64,000 nt of DNA from Carallia brachiata (lineage: Eukaryota; Streptophyta; Magnoliopsida; Malpighiales; Rhizophoraceae): NCBI GenBank assembly GCA_021464245.1, contig JADCRB010000074.1, forward strand, positions 2,004,208-2,068,207, given 5' to 3'. Below, in pieces: positions 23,992 to 38,115 of the stretch (position 1 is its first letter; each line of letters begins with the position of its first letter). Position numbers and translations under genes: made by a program. A model generated the notes under the pieces. It was given only the letters and a program-made list of their open reading frames with translations, did no database searches and was not told the DNA's origin.

Positions 23992-26900
23992 ATTCATTTG
24001 TACTTTGGCAGTTGATATTAGCAATGAACGTCCTTACAAGACAAATATATGACACAATTTGGTTTAGATCCAATGCAATGACATTCCCTGTGCTTTCTTG
24101 AGTTTAACATTACAACCCCCTTTGCTTTACCCGAAAAGTTTAACTTGCCTTGACAATGGGACCTCATTTTAATCTAATTTTGTGCTGCAAAATATCAATT
24201 ATACTAAGGAACAATTAGATTACATTCATTTGCCTTGTTGACGCCTCCACCAAATTGACAGCTTCCTTTCTTTGCGGCGTTAAAGGTACATTAACTTGCG
24301 GAATCTCCTCACGCTATGGTGGTGGTTCTACCATTACTTCCAGGAAATATGGAAGCCGTAGCTTGTATTTTATTGAATTCTCGTTGTGCTTTAGTCATTG
24401 GGAATTGGCTTCCTATAGTTACAATGTTTATACTCAATAGTATTAAATTTTTCATGCATTATATTCTATAGGATTATATTCAACTGACTTCTTCTTTCAT
24501 GTATCTCCGCATGAGCTGCAACAAGCTGTCTCTGTCACAACTTCTACAATATCGGTTAAGTATACGCGGCAGACGCCCAGAGGAGAACAAGAACAAAAGA
24601 AAAGTTCCCTTAAATTAGATGTTTTACTAAACTGTACAGTTTTTTTTTTTCTTTTTTGGGTACATCTGAAAGAAATCAAAAGAAGAAGAAAAGCCAACTA
24701 ATGTCTAACAAAAACCACATCATAGCTATCACCATCTAAGCGGGGGATAAGATTAGGAGGAGCATGCTCTAAGAAGATTTCATTTGTCATGCATGCTACA
24801 CCCTTCTTAACAAGGAAATCCGAACAAGAATTTCGTTCGCGTAGTACATGCAGAAGATGAAGAGACGAAGCTCAAACACTGAAGACTCCAGATATCCGCT
24901 AACAAAACTGCCAGCAGATAAGAAGGTTGGCTCTGGCTCGGTATCAAAAGCAAAGCCTCGAGAGAGTCGGTTTCCAAAACACTTGTCAATGACCCAACTC
25001 CCAACCAAGCTCCAATCTACAACGAATCTCCAACAACTCAGCCACCATGTTAGAATTACATCCCGCTGAACACATAAAACCACCCTTCCAAGCCCCAAAA
25101 GTGTCACATATGAGTCCATTAAATCTAGCCTTACCTGGATTTCCTCGATCGCTATCATCTGTACAATTTCTCTTCAGATATTACAACTCTTTTTTTTTTG
25201 CCATTATAACTTATTTATCATGTTTTGCGTCCCTGAACGAAGATGAAAGGAAAAATGCCGAAAAAGCATCTTCTGTTGAATAGTTTTTAGTAGAATGTAA
25301 AACAGGGTTGCTGAAGAATAATGTTTCTGCTGGAACCAAAAGGCACAACAATTTCATGTGTATTTCAACAATTGAGGGTGCACGGACCAGTTGCACAGAT
25401 AATAAATTAGTATATGTGTTGCCAGCCAAATGTTACCTTTGGAATTGGAAAACAAGCTTCACTGACCGGTTGCTTAGTTGCAACGTCAAGAAATTTTGGT
25501 AATTGAGGGTGCAAATGAACAGGACATGTCTGAACAATATTATGACAAGTCATTTGACATATTAAATAAGACCACAAAATCACAATAAAAAAAAAAACAA
25601 CATAAATGGACAGAATTGAACTTCCAGCCAGCACTGGCAACTTTAGCTCAACGCTAACCAGTTGCCCCTTGAGAGAGTCACATGGTTCAAAATCCCTATA
25701 ATCGCAATGGCTAAAGGCCTCCTTTAGCCAGATGTTTGTTTTTATTCTCCCATAGTAGATTTATTACTTCTGTTCATTTTTTCCTGATCTTGTTAAAAAA
25801 AAAAAAAAAGTCAGTAAACTGAGAAAATAGGTGTAATATCACATTGAGACTTTACTATGACATTCTAGATCAGCCAAGCAGTAAAATAGAGATTTAGTTT
25901 CACCATTCAACTAAATGGTTGCCGAAAAGCTTTTTTCAAACATTTTTTTCTTTTTAGCATTTTTAAACTTAAACCAACTAATTGGGAGAGGAGAATAGTT
26001 GTGGAAGTCAAGAGTTCAAACCTCTTATCTTTCTTTTATTAACATACTGTTAATATTATTTGAAATACAAGTTCATAACTTTTTTCAAAAAATATTAGAA
26101 ACTCTTCAATTTAAGTTTGGGCTGCTGGCCCAGGTCTGTCCAGGTAAGAATCTCTAAGCCCAAATTATGCTGGTCAAAGGTCCAGAGTAAAATAACTTTC
26201 TAATTCCACCTATAAAATATGTAAAAAATAAAAATAAAAATAAGTAAGCTTTACAGACCCCAAAAAAAAAAAGTAAAAAATTACCCTCAGAACCTCGAAC
26301 TCGGGGCACCTCCATGAAAGCCTTGGCAAGAATTGTCGTGATCCATCGAAGCGGGATTGGCACATCCAGATTACTCTGTGTATGGAGAGGAAAATGGAGT
26401 TGTTCGTTGGCTAGCTGGCTTTGCATTTGATCTGCCAAGGGATCTGCATTTGTTTCTCACTCCTCCGTTTCGAGTGGTGCCATTGATTCAGCAAGACCTC
26501 ATAGGCGTTCATTGACCCCGTTTTGTTAGTCTGTAGAACCTCAATCCATTAGGCTTCAGCCTCCAATTTGGCCCAAAAATAAAAAATAAAAAATATGCTG
26601 TTCAACGTAGCAATACCTCTTTTTCACGTCTCACAACAGTCGTATATTCTTAAAAAGGTATGAGGCTATATTGCGATAAAATGCAAAAATTTAGGGCCAA
26701 CTTGTAAGCAGTAATTCGAGCGGTTCCGGATTTTTTTCCTGCATATCCATTTATGTTAAATATAATTTTTTAACATTTTGACTAGTTTGCGTCTAAAAAT
26801 AAACTTAAAAAGGATAAAAAGTAGGACCCAAAACAAAAAGAAAGATAAAAAGTAAGGACATATGCCTTGAATGACGTATCCAAAGGTTACAATACGTTGA

Positions 26901-27673
26901 AAAATTTCATAAAAATTTAAAATTAAAATAAGGCTTGTTTCGGATTTTTAATACAAATTTTACAATCTAATCCATATCATAAGCAGACCCACCATAACTA
27001 AAATGAGGGTTGAAGTCATGACATAACACGTAGGAAACTCTCATACTGGGTCCGAAATACTTTCATTGAATAATCTTGGTTTCTTCCCAGTTCCCATCAT
27101 TTGATTTTACTAAGATTTGTAGCTTCCCAGACAAATTCTAGAATTACCATTAACTAGGTTCGAGCTTGTAGGGGTCATTCATGGTGTGCAATTCCTTTTT
27201 CCCTTTTCAATATTTGTTGACCGTTACTACGCTTATACATCCTAATGTAATGATGTAGAGAACATAGAAAGATACTGCTAATAATAATGGAGAAACATAG
27301 CAGAGTTGCTTATAATCAGCACAATGCTAGCCACTTGCTGCACAGCAAAGACTGTTTCTAATCAACAGAAAGTATACACATAGGTCATCCATATAAATAG
27401 TCATATAGCCCACAATGCGCAAGATGAATAGAAATAAAAATCTTCAAATTGTTGGCCAGAAGCATATTCCAACTTCCTCGTGAATAAAAGGGAAACCGAA
27501 AGGTTAATTTCTAAAAAAAAATAATAATAAACAGGAAAACTCTCCCCTTTCTTACAGAAGTCACTTCTTCAGAACACCAATAACTATGACCAATTGAAAC
27601 TGACAGGAAATAGCATGCTTAGCTCTAATGAGAAACAGAACTAAGGATAGATTGTTACATTGAATGTTACCAG
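23992..27673. other. Intergenic, no gene recognised
   Basis: AT-rich, with short open frames lacking motifs (24796-25158 -, 25308-25502 +, 26154-26438 -). 25620-25690 and 25990-26040 carry B-box-like words (ggttcaaaatcc, gagttcaaacctc) that may come from old SINEs, but no ends or target duplications were found. 26310-26500 is less AT-rich and keeps an open + frame for some 40 codons; origin unknown. Confidence 0.45.
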
Positions 27674-28813
27674 TTACTTCAGAACAACAGCCGCATTTCT
27701 CAGAGCCAGATACCTCTGAACATACTCGTTAGGAAGTGATCTTACAAGCTTAAAGACATCGGTATTTGCATATCTGAGCTTCGTTCTTGGATCAAGGTAC
27801 GGTGCCTGCAATTGCATATTAACAATGTAAACATTACCTATAAGGAAAAAAAGAAAACGCATTGGATCAAGATAGTCCACTCAAAAGTGGGAAATCAACA
27901 AAAAACTTATCCTCAGCCTCAAAAGGGGCAAAGGGTTCATAAGAGAATGGGTCATGATGATAATAACGGTATAGAAATGTTTTCGTTTTTTTCGCCGAGA
28001 CTCAAAACTTGAGAGGAAAGAAGCTTTTGAAATCTCTTTAAAATTCCGAATCAACAGATCTTAACCGTTGTTCTGGAATAAATCTCTCCAAATTTCCCAT
28101 TCAATAGATCCTAATCAATGACTGACACTGAACTTGGATTACTCACTTGAACTTACAAATCCAATATAACTGTTAGACACGGTAGTACAATTTGTTCTGC
28201 TTTCTTGCATAGTTACATACTCAAGCAACACAAGAATTGAACTTCAAAAACAAAAACACACCTCAAATCCTGTAATGTCGCAAATTCTCCTACAGGGGTG
28301 GACAGATGGCGGCGACTCAATGTTGACATCTGCAAGAGTACCCTTAATTAAAAAAAAAAAAAAGGACTGGTGTGTAGGGGAATCAACAACTTCATCACTT
28401 AAAAGCAAAACAAATAAATAAACAAAAAAAACAAATGTCCATGCAGATTTATCAATTTGTAAGCATAATGCCAAAATTGAAGAAAGAAAACAACTTTAAA
28501 ACTATGTAGATTCAAGAGCAAGAGAACAAATTAAGGGGCTTCATCATTCAAATATGTGTTCTGTTGTTATAATTAATTAAGTTAAGTAAGAAAGAGGAGG
28601 AAGAGGAGGACTGAATTAAAAAAAGAATATCATAATACAGTTGGGAAGGTCGGGAGGGCAGTTGTGGAAATTCTCAGCCTGAAGGATCTGCTTGAGGTGT
28701 TTCCAATGGCGGCTTCTGGACTGGCCTTTAGGATACTTGTCGTACATCTGTATCCTCTTGAAGGACATGTGAACTGGCAACACCATCTCCGATTTCACCA
28801 CCTCCGCCTCCAT
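27674..28813 (-). CDS. INO80 complex subunit C-like (YL1 C-terminal domain) protein
   Basis: Small subunit of the INO80 chromatin remodeller (yeast Ies6, human INO80C), a nuclear protein that helps couple ATPase and nucleosome binding. Three exons on the minus strand: 28813-28639, 28329-28262, 27805-27674, totalling 375 nt, i.e. 124 residues, the normal plant length. Conserved blocks in order: [51 protein letters not shown] (the YL1_C core, with paired cysteines), then [20 protein letters not shown] and [18 protein letters not shown] at the C-terminus. The start is the ATG of [13 protein letters not shown]. Frame and splice phases agree throughout. It diverges from the DUF616 gene, with about 1.6 kb between them. 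Confidence 0.93.
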
Positions 28814-29473
28814 TTTCTCTGATCTTCTTCGTCTTCTTCTTTTTGTCCTCTTTCTGATCTACCTACATGATCATCATGCTTATATCTAGATAATCCAATC
28901 AATTACATCGATTCTGGATGATCAGCCGAATAAATTAACACTCCCTCCAGAAATTACAATTGAATGGAAACAGAAAAAGAAGAGCAAAATTTTGTACCTG
29001 CCGGCCGCAAGAGGAAAGCGTCTATCTACGAACAGCGAACCACCAGCGCGCGCCGAGGGCGATAAGCCAATCCCACTTCCCCCAGGCCCCAACTATTATT
29101 ATTGTTTTTTTAACTTCTCTAAATTTAAACTAACGGACTAAGAGAAAGATATTAGTTAAGAGTTATATTTGTTTTATGAATCTCGTTAACTAGACGGGAT
29201 TAAGTAGAAAGAAAATAGATTAAAAATTTTTTTTGTGCAACAACATGATTTATTTATGCAATTAGGTATTTAATTTTTACAACGAAAAAATATATGAAGA
29301 AATATTTCAAAATTTGTTGTAATAATTCAGTTTTTTATTGAACAAAAAAATTATCTAATTACACAAAAAAATTTATGCGTCAATTCTCCGTCCATCAAAT
29401 CTTCTTACACTTATATTTTCTTTGTTTATATATTATTAATACTATTTAAAATATAAATTTACGGCTCCCAACA

Positions 29474-29509
<36 letters not shown>
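29474..29509. repeat. (ATT)n microsatellite
   Basis: About twelve ATT units. Confidence 0.95.
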
Positions 29510-30007
29510 GTCGTTTCAGAATTTAAGACAAATCAGGGAAACGGCGACGGATCATAAAATAATAATTCTTTTGTGAGCAAAACGATGCATGTAGTTCTAA
29601 CCGGAATAATGTAATGAAATGTACGACGTCGTTCTATGAAAACAAAAACAAATTGAAAAAAACTTAGAACCTTCCGTTCCGTTCCCTTCCCATCCCAGCC
29701 CCACCGACGTCAACAATTTCCCAGCCGACGACAACCGCGTCTGAAGTGCGGCCAGGAAGGAGCACATGCCAATGGGACTGCGCCTGATTACAGATAATTA
29801 TTATTTTTTTAATTTAAAAAACGTGTTCTATAATTATTCTATTTCTATTCCCTTTTCTTTCAATTTATTATCCTGATTTCCTTCTTTAATTAACTAATTT
29901 AATAAATATAATAATAATTGTAACATTAATTTTTGGGGGGTGGGAAGTGTGGCTTTTCTTCTCTTTGCATCCTCCAGGGGATCCCATCTGCTGCTATTGT
30001 GTTAATA

Positions 30008-30009
<2 letters not shown>

Positions 30010-30044
<35 letters not shown>

Positions 30045-30067
30045 TGAGAGAGAGAGAGAGAGAGAGA
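30010..30067. repeat. Compound (GT)n(GA)n microsatellite
   Basis: Some sixteen GT units run into about ten GA units, about 330 bp before the DUF616 start codon. Confidence 0.95.
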
Positions 30068-30332
30068 ATTGAATGATTATGATATGTATATGTATATTAT
30101 AGTGTCAACAAATTTATGGTGCTATTAAGCTGTCTGCATTCTCAAACAGATCAAACTCAAATCCTTTCTTTTATCTGGGACCTTTTCCTCCCCGGATCCC
30201 GACACCCCATTTCCCTTTGGATTTCAACCTTTTGTAAATCCGTGTCTTTCTTTTCTTTTAGTTTGATGGGTCCCGTGTATTTTGAATCTTGATGAATTTC
30301 CGCATGACATACACAGTGATGAGAGATGGTGG

Positions 30333-30361
30333 AGATAGATAGATAGATAGATAGATAGATA
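30333..30361. repeat. (GATA)n microsatellite in the likely 5' leader
   Basis: About seven GATA units ending 34 bp before the DUF616 start codon. Confidence 0.9.
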
Positions 30362-30394
30362 AGGCTGGCGTAACAAAGGGAGGAGAGTGAAGCG

Positions 30395-32830
30395 ATGGAG
30401 GGTGACATTCAACGCTCCATTTCCATGCGGTTTCCCCGCAGAGCCGACCGCAGTGGCAGTAATCTAGCCCCTCATTCTAAAGGTATTTGCTTTTTTTTTT
30501 TTTTTTTTTTGGGCCTAATTTGTTTTGAAAAGCCTGCTTGTTGATTTATGCTGATTATTTTCTTTACCCAGTTATCAATTACTGTGGAAAATGGCACCTC
30601 AAATTTACCGCTGTTTTTGGTTTGCAATTGATGTTTCTTTTTTAAGGATGACTAGAAAGATAGTGTTAACTTTAGTGGCTGTGATACAGGCGATGTTTCG
30701 GGGAAGCTTGCCGGTGATTATCCGGTGAGGATGGTTTGGAAGAGGGGATTTATTCGGTTGGTTCTTGTGGCAGGCATAGTTTGGATGTTACTTATTCTTG
30801 TTGCATTGTTCTTTCATGTTTGGTCTTGCCAATCTTCGTATGTATTCTTTTCAGGTAATGCATATCGTTCTTCTTTTTAATTTTTTTTCTTTCATAAATT
30901 TGTATTTTGTGCTAGTTCACGACTCATGCATGGGTGTTTGTTATGTGTGTGCTTGTGTTGGCTTTGCCATTTTGGGAGGGCTAGGATCTATCTTCTCCTG
31001 GATTCTTAATAGTATCAGGGATATGGTGCTGTTTTGATTTAATGAAACTAATTGATTCATAAGAATCTGACTCCAAGGTTCTCTGTTTTATGTGCAGCAA
31101 TTTGTAACAAAGAGAGCAAAGTATATAACATTTTGAACTCGTTCGGATTTGTACCACAACAGCACCGTAAGGCTGTGATGATGTATCCATTTTGAAGTGT
31201 TTACTCTTCGCTATTTACTTGTTATGATGTGAACATCTTCTGTTTGTATCTATTAGGTTGTACGATACCTGTTGCCAATGACCCGAACAGAGTCGTCATT
31301 CCAGAGAGACGTACTCTAGATCAAATTGTCAAGAATCTGTCATATTTTGTGGAAGATGAGCCTGTTAATGGATCTCAGACATCCCCATTATTTGGAGGAC
31401 ATCAAAGCTGGTCGCAGAGAGAGGACAGTTTCAAATTAAAAACCTCCATGAAGGTGAATGCATATTTCAATATATTGTCAGTTTTTAGCATAACCTTCAA
31501 GTCTACCATTGTCTTGACAATGGAAACTGGTCGTTCCTTCTCATTCTGTGGGATAAATATTTGTTTCTTTTGCTTTGTTCATTATGCCATGCAGGTCCAT
31601 TGTGGGTTTATGCATAATGGTGGTGCTGAAATGGATCCAATGGATGTCGAATATGTCAAGAAATGTAGTTTTGTTGTTGCATCTGGGATTTTTGATGGAT
31701 ATGATATACCTCATCAACCTTCCAATATTAGTGAGCGTTCTAAGAAACTGTTTTGCTTCCTTATGGTAATTGATGAAGTATCTTTGAAATTCATCAAGGA
31801 AAATGCTACTATCAAGAAGGACAATAGTGGAGGACGATGGGTTGGTATTTGGCGTCTTGTTCTATTGAGACATCCACCTTATGATGAGCCCAGAAGGAAT
31901 GGGAAAGTTCCTAAAATTTTAACTCACAGATTATTTCCTCAAGCACAATACAGCATTTGGATTGATGGTAAAATGGAGCTGATAGTCGATCCATTGCTTA
32001 TTTTAGAAAGGTACTGTCTCTCATTCTTAAATAGCTCTGCCTTTGTGTATTCTGCATTCTGTTACTGTGGTCAACCATGGTTGATTGGGATTGTAATTCT
32101 AAAACTCAACAATGGTGTACAATAATAAGAAGCATGAGCTATACTTGATCTGCAGATACTTGTGGCGTGGAAAGAATACATTTGCTATTGCTCAGCACAA
32201 ACATCATCATAGTATATATGAGGAGGCTGACGCAAATAAGCGTAGGAAACGATATGCCCGACCTCTCATTGATCTCCACATGAAAATATACTATTATGAG
32301 GGAATGGAGCCTTGGAGTTTGAAGAAAAGTACTGTTAGTGGTAAGAAGGGAAATTCCTTGCTTTGTAGTTTGTATCTTGTGAGATACCTTTTCTTCCCCC
32401 CCTCGATAGGGTGATATTGCTTTTCATGGGTATTGACTAAAATTTATTAAGTGCAGATGTACCAGAGGGAGCTATTATCATTCGTGAACATACAGCATTG
32501 AACAACCTGTTCAGCTGCTTATGGTTTAATGAGGTTAACCTCTTCACTCCAAGAGACCAGCTGAGCTTTGGCTATGTTGTCTACAGGCTAAAGGGGGTAT
32601 TCAGGTTCTTTATGTTCCCAAATTGTGAGTATAACTCTTTATTCATATTGCATCCGCACACCAGAGAGCATTCTTCGAAGGTAGAGTGGGTAAAAAGTTT
32701 GAGTGAGTTTAAGGGAAGTGGCAGCAGCATGAAAGAGAGCAATGGCGGGTTAGGCTTGTGGACTCCTTATCCTGCGAAGCTTGATTCAGTTGTCCTGCCA
32801 CCAGTTGTAAGAACATCAAAGGCAGGCTGA
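30395..32830 (+). CDS. DUF616 putative glycosyltransferase (TOD1/MUCI70-like)
   Basis: Seven exons: 30395-30482, 30690-30854, 31098-31166, 31257-31453, 31595-32010, 32156-32340, 32457-32830; total 1494 nt, 497 residues, all phases consistent. The N-terminus is basic and followed by a single hydrophobic anchor (about residues 50-73, GFIRLVLVAGIVWMLLILVA), giving a type II Golgi/endomembrane topology. The DUF616 domain shows VVIPERRTLDQIVKNLSY, VHCGFMHNGG, the RRNGKVPKILTHRLFP block, YSIWIDGKMELIVDP (a DxD-like acidic core), LWRGKNTFAIAQH, DVPEGAIIIREH and LFSCLWFNEV. MUCI70 members are implicated in pectin synthesis; TOD1 has been described in pollen and guard-cell turgor control. Which subgroup this belongs to cannot be settled by eye, so no symbol is given. 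Confidence 0.9.
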
Positions 32831-33714
32831 CATTTTATTTTGTATAATCAATTTAAATTCAAAATACAAATGTGAAGAAATACGTATGGATCCCAATTCC
32901 TGCCCATTAAGACGAATGTGGAAGCTTAAGAAGTTTGTTCAATGCGGGAAAAAGAGAGAATTTTGATTTCACCAACTTTGTAGATTCTCCACGTATGGTT
33001 GCTTGTATATTCCATTCAGCATCTTCTTTCCTAGCTTGACTATTTTTCATTCAGTTTTTCCTAGTTAGTTTTGCTTTCAAGATTTCCTCACACTGCAATG
33101 TGGCACATTAATTCATATCATTCAGCTTGTCATAAGATGATTTCACCTAGTTTCTGTTTCCAAACCTTGGCATTATGATTTAATTTACTGCAGGGGATCA
33201 TTTGCACGTTTTACTCAAATTGACAGATTAAGAGCAAAGTGCATTCCCAGTTTATACTTAACAGAATACTGGTCCTTCACCCATAAGTATCACATTTAAG
33301 ATGCCAATCCGATCATGGAAAGGTTTCAGTTCATGAACAACAGAAAACTTGCAGAGGGAAAATGAGTGAAACAGAAATCCATAAGAGAAATTAGATATTA
33401 AACAACGGCAATACAACAAGCATCTCACAAGGGCCTAACAATGCAAGGCGGCCCCCAACTAGTTAATGTCTGCATACCACTACCTAATTAATAAATTACA
33501 AAATCAAAAGAGTCCTCACTGCAAGAATATCGGCATCATCTGAACCAACCGAGCAACTTTAGGTTTCTCTTTTCATAAGCCGAGTAACTTCCTATTTGAA
33601 ACCCAAAATAACAAACCTTATTATTCTGCTTGATAAAGAAGAGGGATGCAAATGTAGGGGTAAAGAGGCAAATGAACAAATCCAAGGCTCCTCCCAACAA
33701 TTAAATCACAGTTC
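32831..33714. other. Short convergent spacer with 3' UTRs
   Basis: Between the 3' ends of the DUF616 (+) and V-ATPase B (-) genes. It should hold both polyadenylation regions; no further gene seen. Confidence 0.6.
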
Positions 33715-36700
33715 TCAATTTGCTGAATCTCTGCTATAGAACTGGTCGAGAGTCTTTGCTGGGATACGGTGTAGTAGCTCACGGGGGAAGATGCGAAGCA
33801 GTGTCCATGCCAAATCAAGTGATTGGAAGATGTTGCGGGTGTCATAAGCCCCTTGTGCGACAAACTTCCTCTCAAATTTATCCAAAAATTCCAAATATAG
33901 CTGTTTAAAAAAGGAAACTTGTTAGTTTGCTAATGAACCGCTGAATACAACAACAATGAAGTCTTTTATGAGAAGAAATGAAAAAGAGCAGGACCAGGTC
34001 TTCGGAAGAAAGAGCTTCTTCTCCAACGACGGCTTTCATTGCCTGGACATCCTTTCCAATTGCATAATTTGCATAGAGCTGAAATATCAATAGGAGAATA
34101 TCACTTAACAATATTTGAAAACTACACGAGGCAAAAAACTGAGTGCACTGCAACGGCAACCAAAATAGACCTGGTTGGACACATCAGCATGATCCCTGCG
34201 AGTCATCCCCTCACCAATTGCACTCTGCAATAATAATAATACTAATTGAGATATGCCTCAGATTCTGTGCTCGTGCCATCTCAGTGGCAACATCACACCA
34301 GCAACAACAACCATGGCCCTGCCCCTTCCCCCCCCAAACCCCTTTCTTTTAAAAAACTGCGAAAAAAAAAGAAAAAAAAAAACCAAATGACCAAAAGAAT
34401 AAAAACCAGCGGATTGAAAAGTTGGGGATATAATCCGTACCTTCATCAGACGAGACAGGGACGGAAGGACATTGATTGGAGGATATATCTGCCCAATTCC
34501 GATAGGTCAATGTTCAATCAAATATAACCTTTCCAGACTACAGAAATATATGTCAATATTCGGCATCAACACAACTGAGATTCAATCCTTGTGGTGTTGC
34601 ACCCCTTGTAGGCACCAATCCCAGTAGGCCAAAGTTGTAATAAAAGATAGTAAGCCATACAAATATTACAACAATATAATACCATTATCCCAACAAGCGT
34701 GGAATCACACGAATGCATTAGGACATTCAAAGTCACAAAAGGGCCAGTTGAAACTCCGCTCCACATTCATGACACAAACCAGACAACCATTAAACAGCAT
34801 GCTCTACAGTTCACGTAACCTCACCTGCCTATTGTAGAGCTGCCTGTCAATATATATCTGTCCTTCTGTAATATATCCAGTAAGATCAGGGGTGGGATGT
34901 GTTATATCTGGTCAAAAAAGATACTCATGTTAAAGCAAGTTATTTCAAGGATGGATGCGCAGTGCTTTCAGGGCAGTTTGAAAAAACAAACCATCATTTG
35001 GCATAGTTAAGATTGGAATTTGTGTGATTGAGCCTTTCCGTCCTTCAATTCGTCCAGCACGCTCATATATTGTTGCCAAATCAGTATACATATACCCAGG
35101 ATATCCACGCCTTCCAGGTACTTCTTCTCTGGCAGCAGAAACCTGCAGTGGCAGTCACTGGTCAGCAACACACAACCGGTTTTATCTCTCAGTGACACAT
35201 GAAACAGTACATGAAAGGCAAATATTTGTCTTCGAACAATGGAAATCTGACAACCACCACTAGAAGATGAAATGACGCTGTATCATAAATAAAATTTTCA
35301 AGTGTTTGTACAAATATAATTGAAGTAAAACCCAGGCAGTGCAAAGTAAAGACTTGTTTCTTCTCACCTCTCGGAGAGCATCAGCGTAAGAACTCATGTC
35401 TGTAAGAATGACCAGAACATGCTTCCCACATTCATATGCCAAGTATTCTGCAGTAGTGAGAGCAATGCGAGGGGTGATAATACGTTCAATTGTAGGGTCA
35501 TTTGCCTGTATGACAGCAAGGCAGAATACACATAAATTACCACGTTAACATAACAAAAATCAGTTGCTGTGGCAATCAGCATCAAAAAAGGTTGTTTCTT
35601 CGTAAGAAGAATATTATATTACCAAATTCAGAAAAAGGGTAACCCTCTCCATTGACCCATTTTCCTCAAAATCACGTTTGAAAAACTGTGCAGTCTCCAT
35701 GTTTACACCCATAGCTGCAAATACGATAGCAAAATTGTCCTCCTCCTCATCCTGAAATTTGCAAGGCAAGTTAATCACCTATATCTATAATAATGTAATG
35801 AATTTATAAAAATTTTAAAAAAAAAAAAAAAGAGTTGTAAATTATCACAAATGAAACAGAACTCTCGTGCTGCAGTTATTAAGTTCTTTAAAATGAAATT
35901 AGCCACTTAGGTATGCACGATTTACCTCCAGAAGATTGTTAGACTTCTCCAATCGCTTCACCAGACCTGCCTGGCGACAGATTTGGGCAGCTATTTCATT
36001 ATGAGGAAGACCAGCAGCAGAAAACAGAGGGATCTTTTGTCCTCTAGCTATAGAGTTCATGACATCAATTGTAGAAATTCCAGTTTGTATCATTTCTTCG
36101 GGGTAGGTTCTCTCACTAGGGTTAATAGAACTCCCTGTATACAGCACATCGCATATTAAAGGAAGTTTGTCATAGAAGAAGAACATGCTTAGGGGAATGT
36201 TTAAGAGAACCAACCAGAAATATCCAAGTAAGCCTCAGGCAAAATAGGCGGACCATTATCAATAGGCTTCCCAGAACCATTAAAAATTCTCCCAAGCATA
36301 TCCAATGATACAGGAGTTTTTAAAACCTACAAAATTAGGGAGGGAAACCAAGTGAGGAAGAGAGGCTCACTTAATAACACAGAGTACCATTTCACCAAAA
36401 CTGTTGTACTCAGTGTAAAACACCACGAAACAATCAATAATCAACGACATTCTTTTAGAAGAAAATGTTTGACATGCGCACGTTATTCCCAAGCAAGTCA
36501 AAGAAGCTACCTGAAACATGAGATTATAATGTAGATGTATTTAACATGTTCGGTAACAGAAGGTCCAGTGGCATGAACAACTCTGACTTACTATACTTTA
36601 AATTGCACTACCGAGAATAAGAAAAATCAGAAAAATAAGGTCTATACCTCTCCCGTAAATTGTACAGTTGTGTATTTGTTGTCAATCCCAGATGTTCCTT

Positions 36701-37431
36701 CAAAAACCTGACGAATAAGAAACTATATCAGCAATGCATTCAGCCATCAAACAAGAGAATCACTTTCATACAAGAATTGGGGAAAAAAGGTCCGCTACAG
36801 GTTTTGATCTAAATCCCCACAAGAACAACTGCCAGGAGAGGAGGAAGGTTTTTTTTGTGGGGGCGGGGGGGGGGGGGGGGGGAAGAAATAAAAAGGAAGT
36901 AAGCGAGACATATCTCTTTTGAAGCAACAATATCCCTTTAATCACAAAACATTAAAAATCAACCCATTTTTAAAGAGACCAAAAAATCAACATATAACAG
37001 AGAACTTGTGATCAAAGAGAAAGAGCAAAAGACCTGAATGACAGCTTTCTCGCCATCAACTTCCAAGACTTGACCACGTCGTGTTGTCCCATCCCCTAAA
37101 CGAATATTAACAATCTCTTGATATTTGGGTCCCTAACATATTACATCAACCAATGCATTAATAATCAGCAGTTCTTCAGGCAACAAAAATTAGTGCAAAT
37201 CAATCAAATAAAATGCAAAACATGATAACGGCATTTACCTTAACTTTATCAAGTATAACAAGCGGTCCGGCAACACCAGAGACAGTTCTGTATTCTACAC
37301 AACCAGATCAACACAAAATTTTCAGAAATTGAGAAAACATAAGCAATAAAAGTGAAGGAAGTGGGATGCCTACCCATGCCAATCTCGAGCGTCCCCTCCT
37401 CCATGTCGAGATTGTTTTGCACCACACCCAT
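33715..37431 (-). CDS. VHA-B: V-type proton ATPase subunit B
   Basis: Non-catalytic nucleotide-binding subunit of the V1 head, acting on the vacuolar and endosomal membranes in H+ pumping. Fourteen coding exons on the minus strand: 37431-37374, 37294-37239, 37132-37034, 36707-36648, 36326-36215, 36134-35926, 35751-35623, 35505-35368, 35142-34992, 34907-34825, 34488-34441, 34224-34171, 34078-33995, 33900-33715. Total 1467 nt gives 488 residues, the normal length, with all phases intact. Blocks include [60 protein letters not shown] (the P-loop-like segment of B subunits), [39 protein letters not shown] and the tail [20 protein letters not shown]. The start is the ATG of MGVVQNNL; an in-frame upstream ATG is a less likely alternative. 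Confidence 0.97.
36865..36882. repeat. G homopolymer in a VHA-B intron
   Basis: About eighteen G in a row within an intron; the length is likely to be unreliable. Confidence 0.9.
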
Positions 37432-38038
37432 TGCTCCCAAAAGCTTCATTTCCAAAGTAGAACGTGTGAATTTCACACTCAAACAAACAAGAATCGCTCA
37501 CAATTTATTTCAATTCAAAAATAAAAAGAGCAGCAGATTAAACAATAAAGGACCAAAAAAATTAAAAAAAAATTAAAAAGAAGAAGAAAAACTTGAAAGC
37601 AAAGAATGAAAATGGTTCAAAATTGTGTGTGACCTAATCTCATCAGTAAAGAACCAACCAACCAGAAACTTCAAAGGGACAACCACATAATTATCGGAGA
37701 AAATAAATAAAAGCCCAATCAATAAAGGGAGGAAGGGGCGAATTATTTAATTTAATTTAATTTTCAAAATAAAGAAAAGAAAAGAAAAAAGAAATTGAGG
37801 TCAAAGCGAAGTTAGTTTCCAAAATGATTGGGAAAAGGAAGTGAAGAAAGGAAGGACGCCGAACAAACATCTTATCATTATCAATGGAGGCAAGACTTCA
37901 GAAAACAAAACAAAAAATTTAAAAAAAAAAAAAGAAAAACAAAAGAAAGAAAGAAAGAAAGAGTAATCGATATGGTGCGATTGGTTCCACGGGAATTGGA
38001 AATTTAATTTGGATCTGAAAACAGAAAACGAAACGTAC

Positions 38039-38115
38039 CTTTCCTCTAGTTTTCTGCGATCTGTTGAAGCACTCAGAGAAGAAGAAGAAGGAGAGGAGGG
38101 ATTATAATGACTGAG
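38039..38115 (-). other. Likely 5' UTR exon of VHA-B
   Basis: On the minus strand a CT-rich leader (cttcttcttcttctctgag) is followed by ggaaag|gtacgtttcg, a strong splice donor at 38038. This suggests a leader intron running to just before the start codon at 37431; the exact acceptor is not resolved. Confidence 0.45.

Larger units (their letters stand above)
28814..30394. promoter_or_regulatory. Divergent intergenic region between the INO80C-like and DUF616 genes
   Basis: Contains the leaders and presumed promoters of both genes. A GC-rich island near 29000-29060 belongs to the INO80C-like 5' side, and 29670-29780 is another GC-richer stretch. Three microsatellites are present: (ATT)n at 29474-29509, (GT)n-(GA)n at 30010-30067 and (GATA)n at 30333-30361, the last two just upstream of or within the DUF616 leader. 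Confidence 0.6.

Noticed and set aside
26154..26560. GC-richer open stretch that might be a LINE RNase H or enzyme fragment
   Set aside because: Only loose resemblance; no catalytic motif could be identified in either strand.
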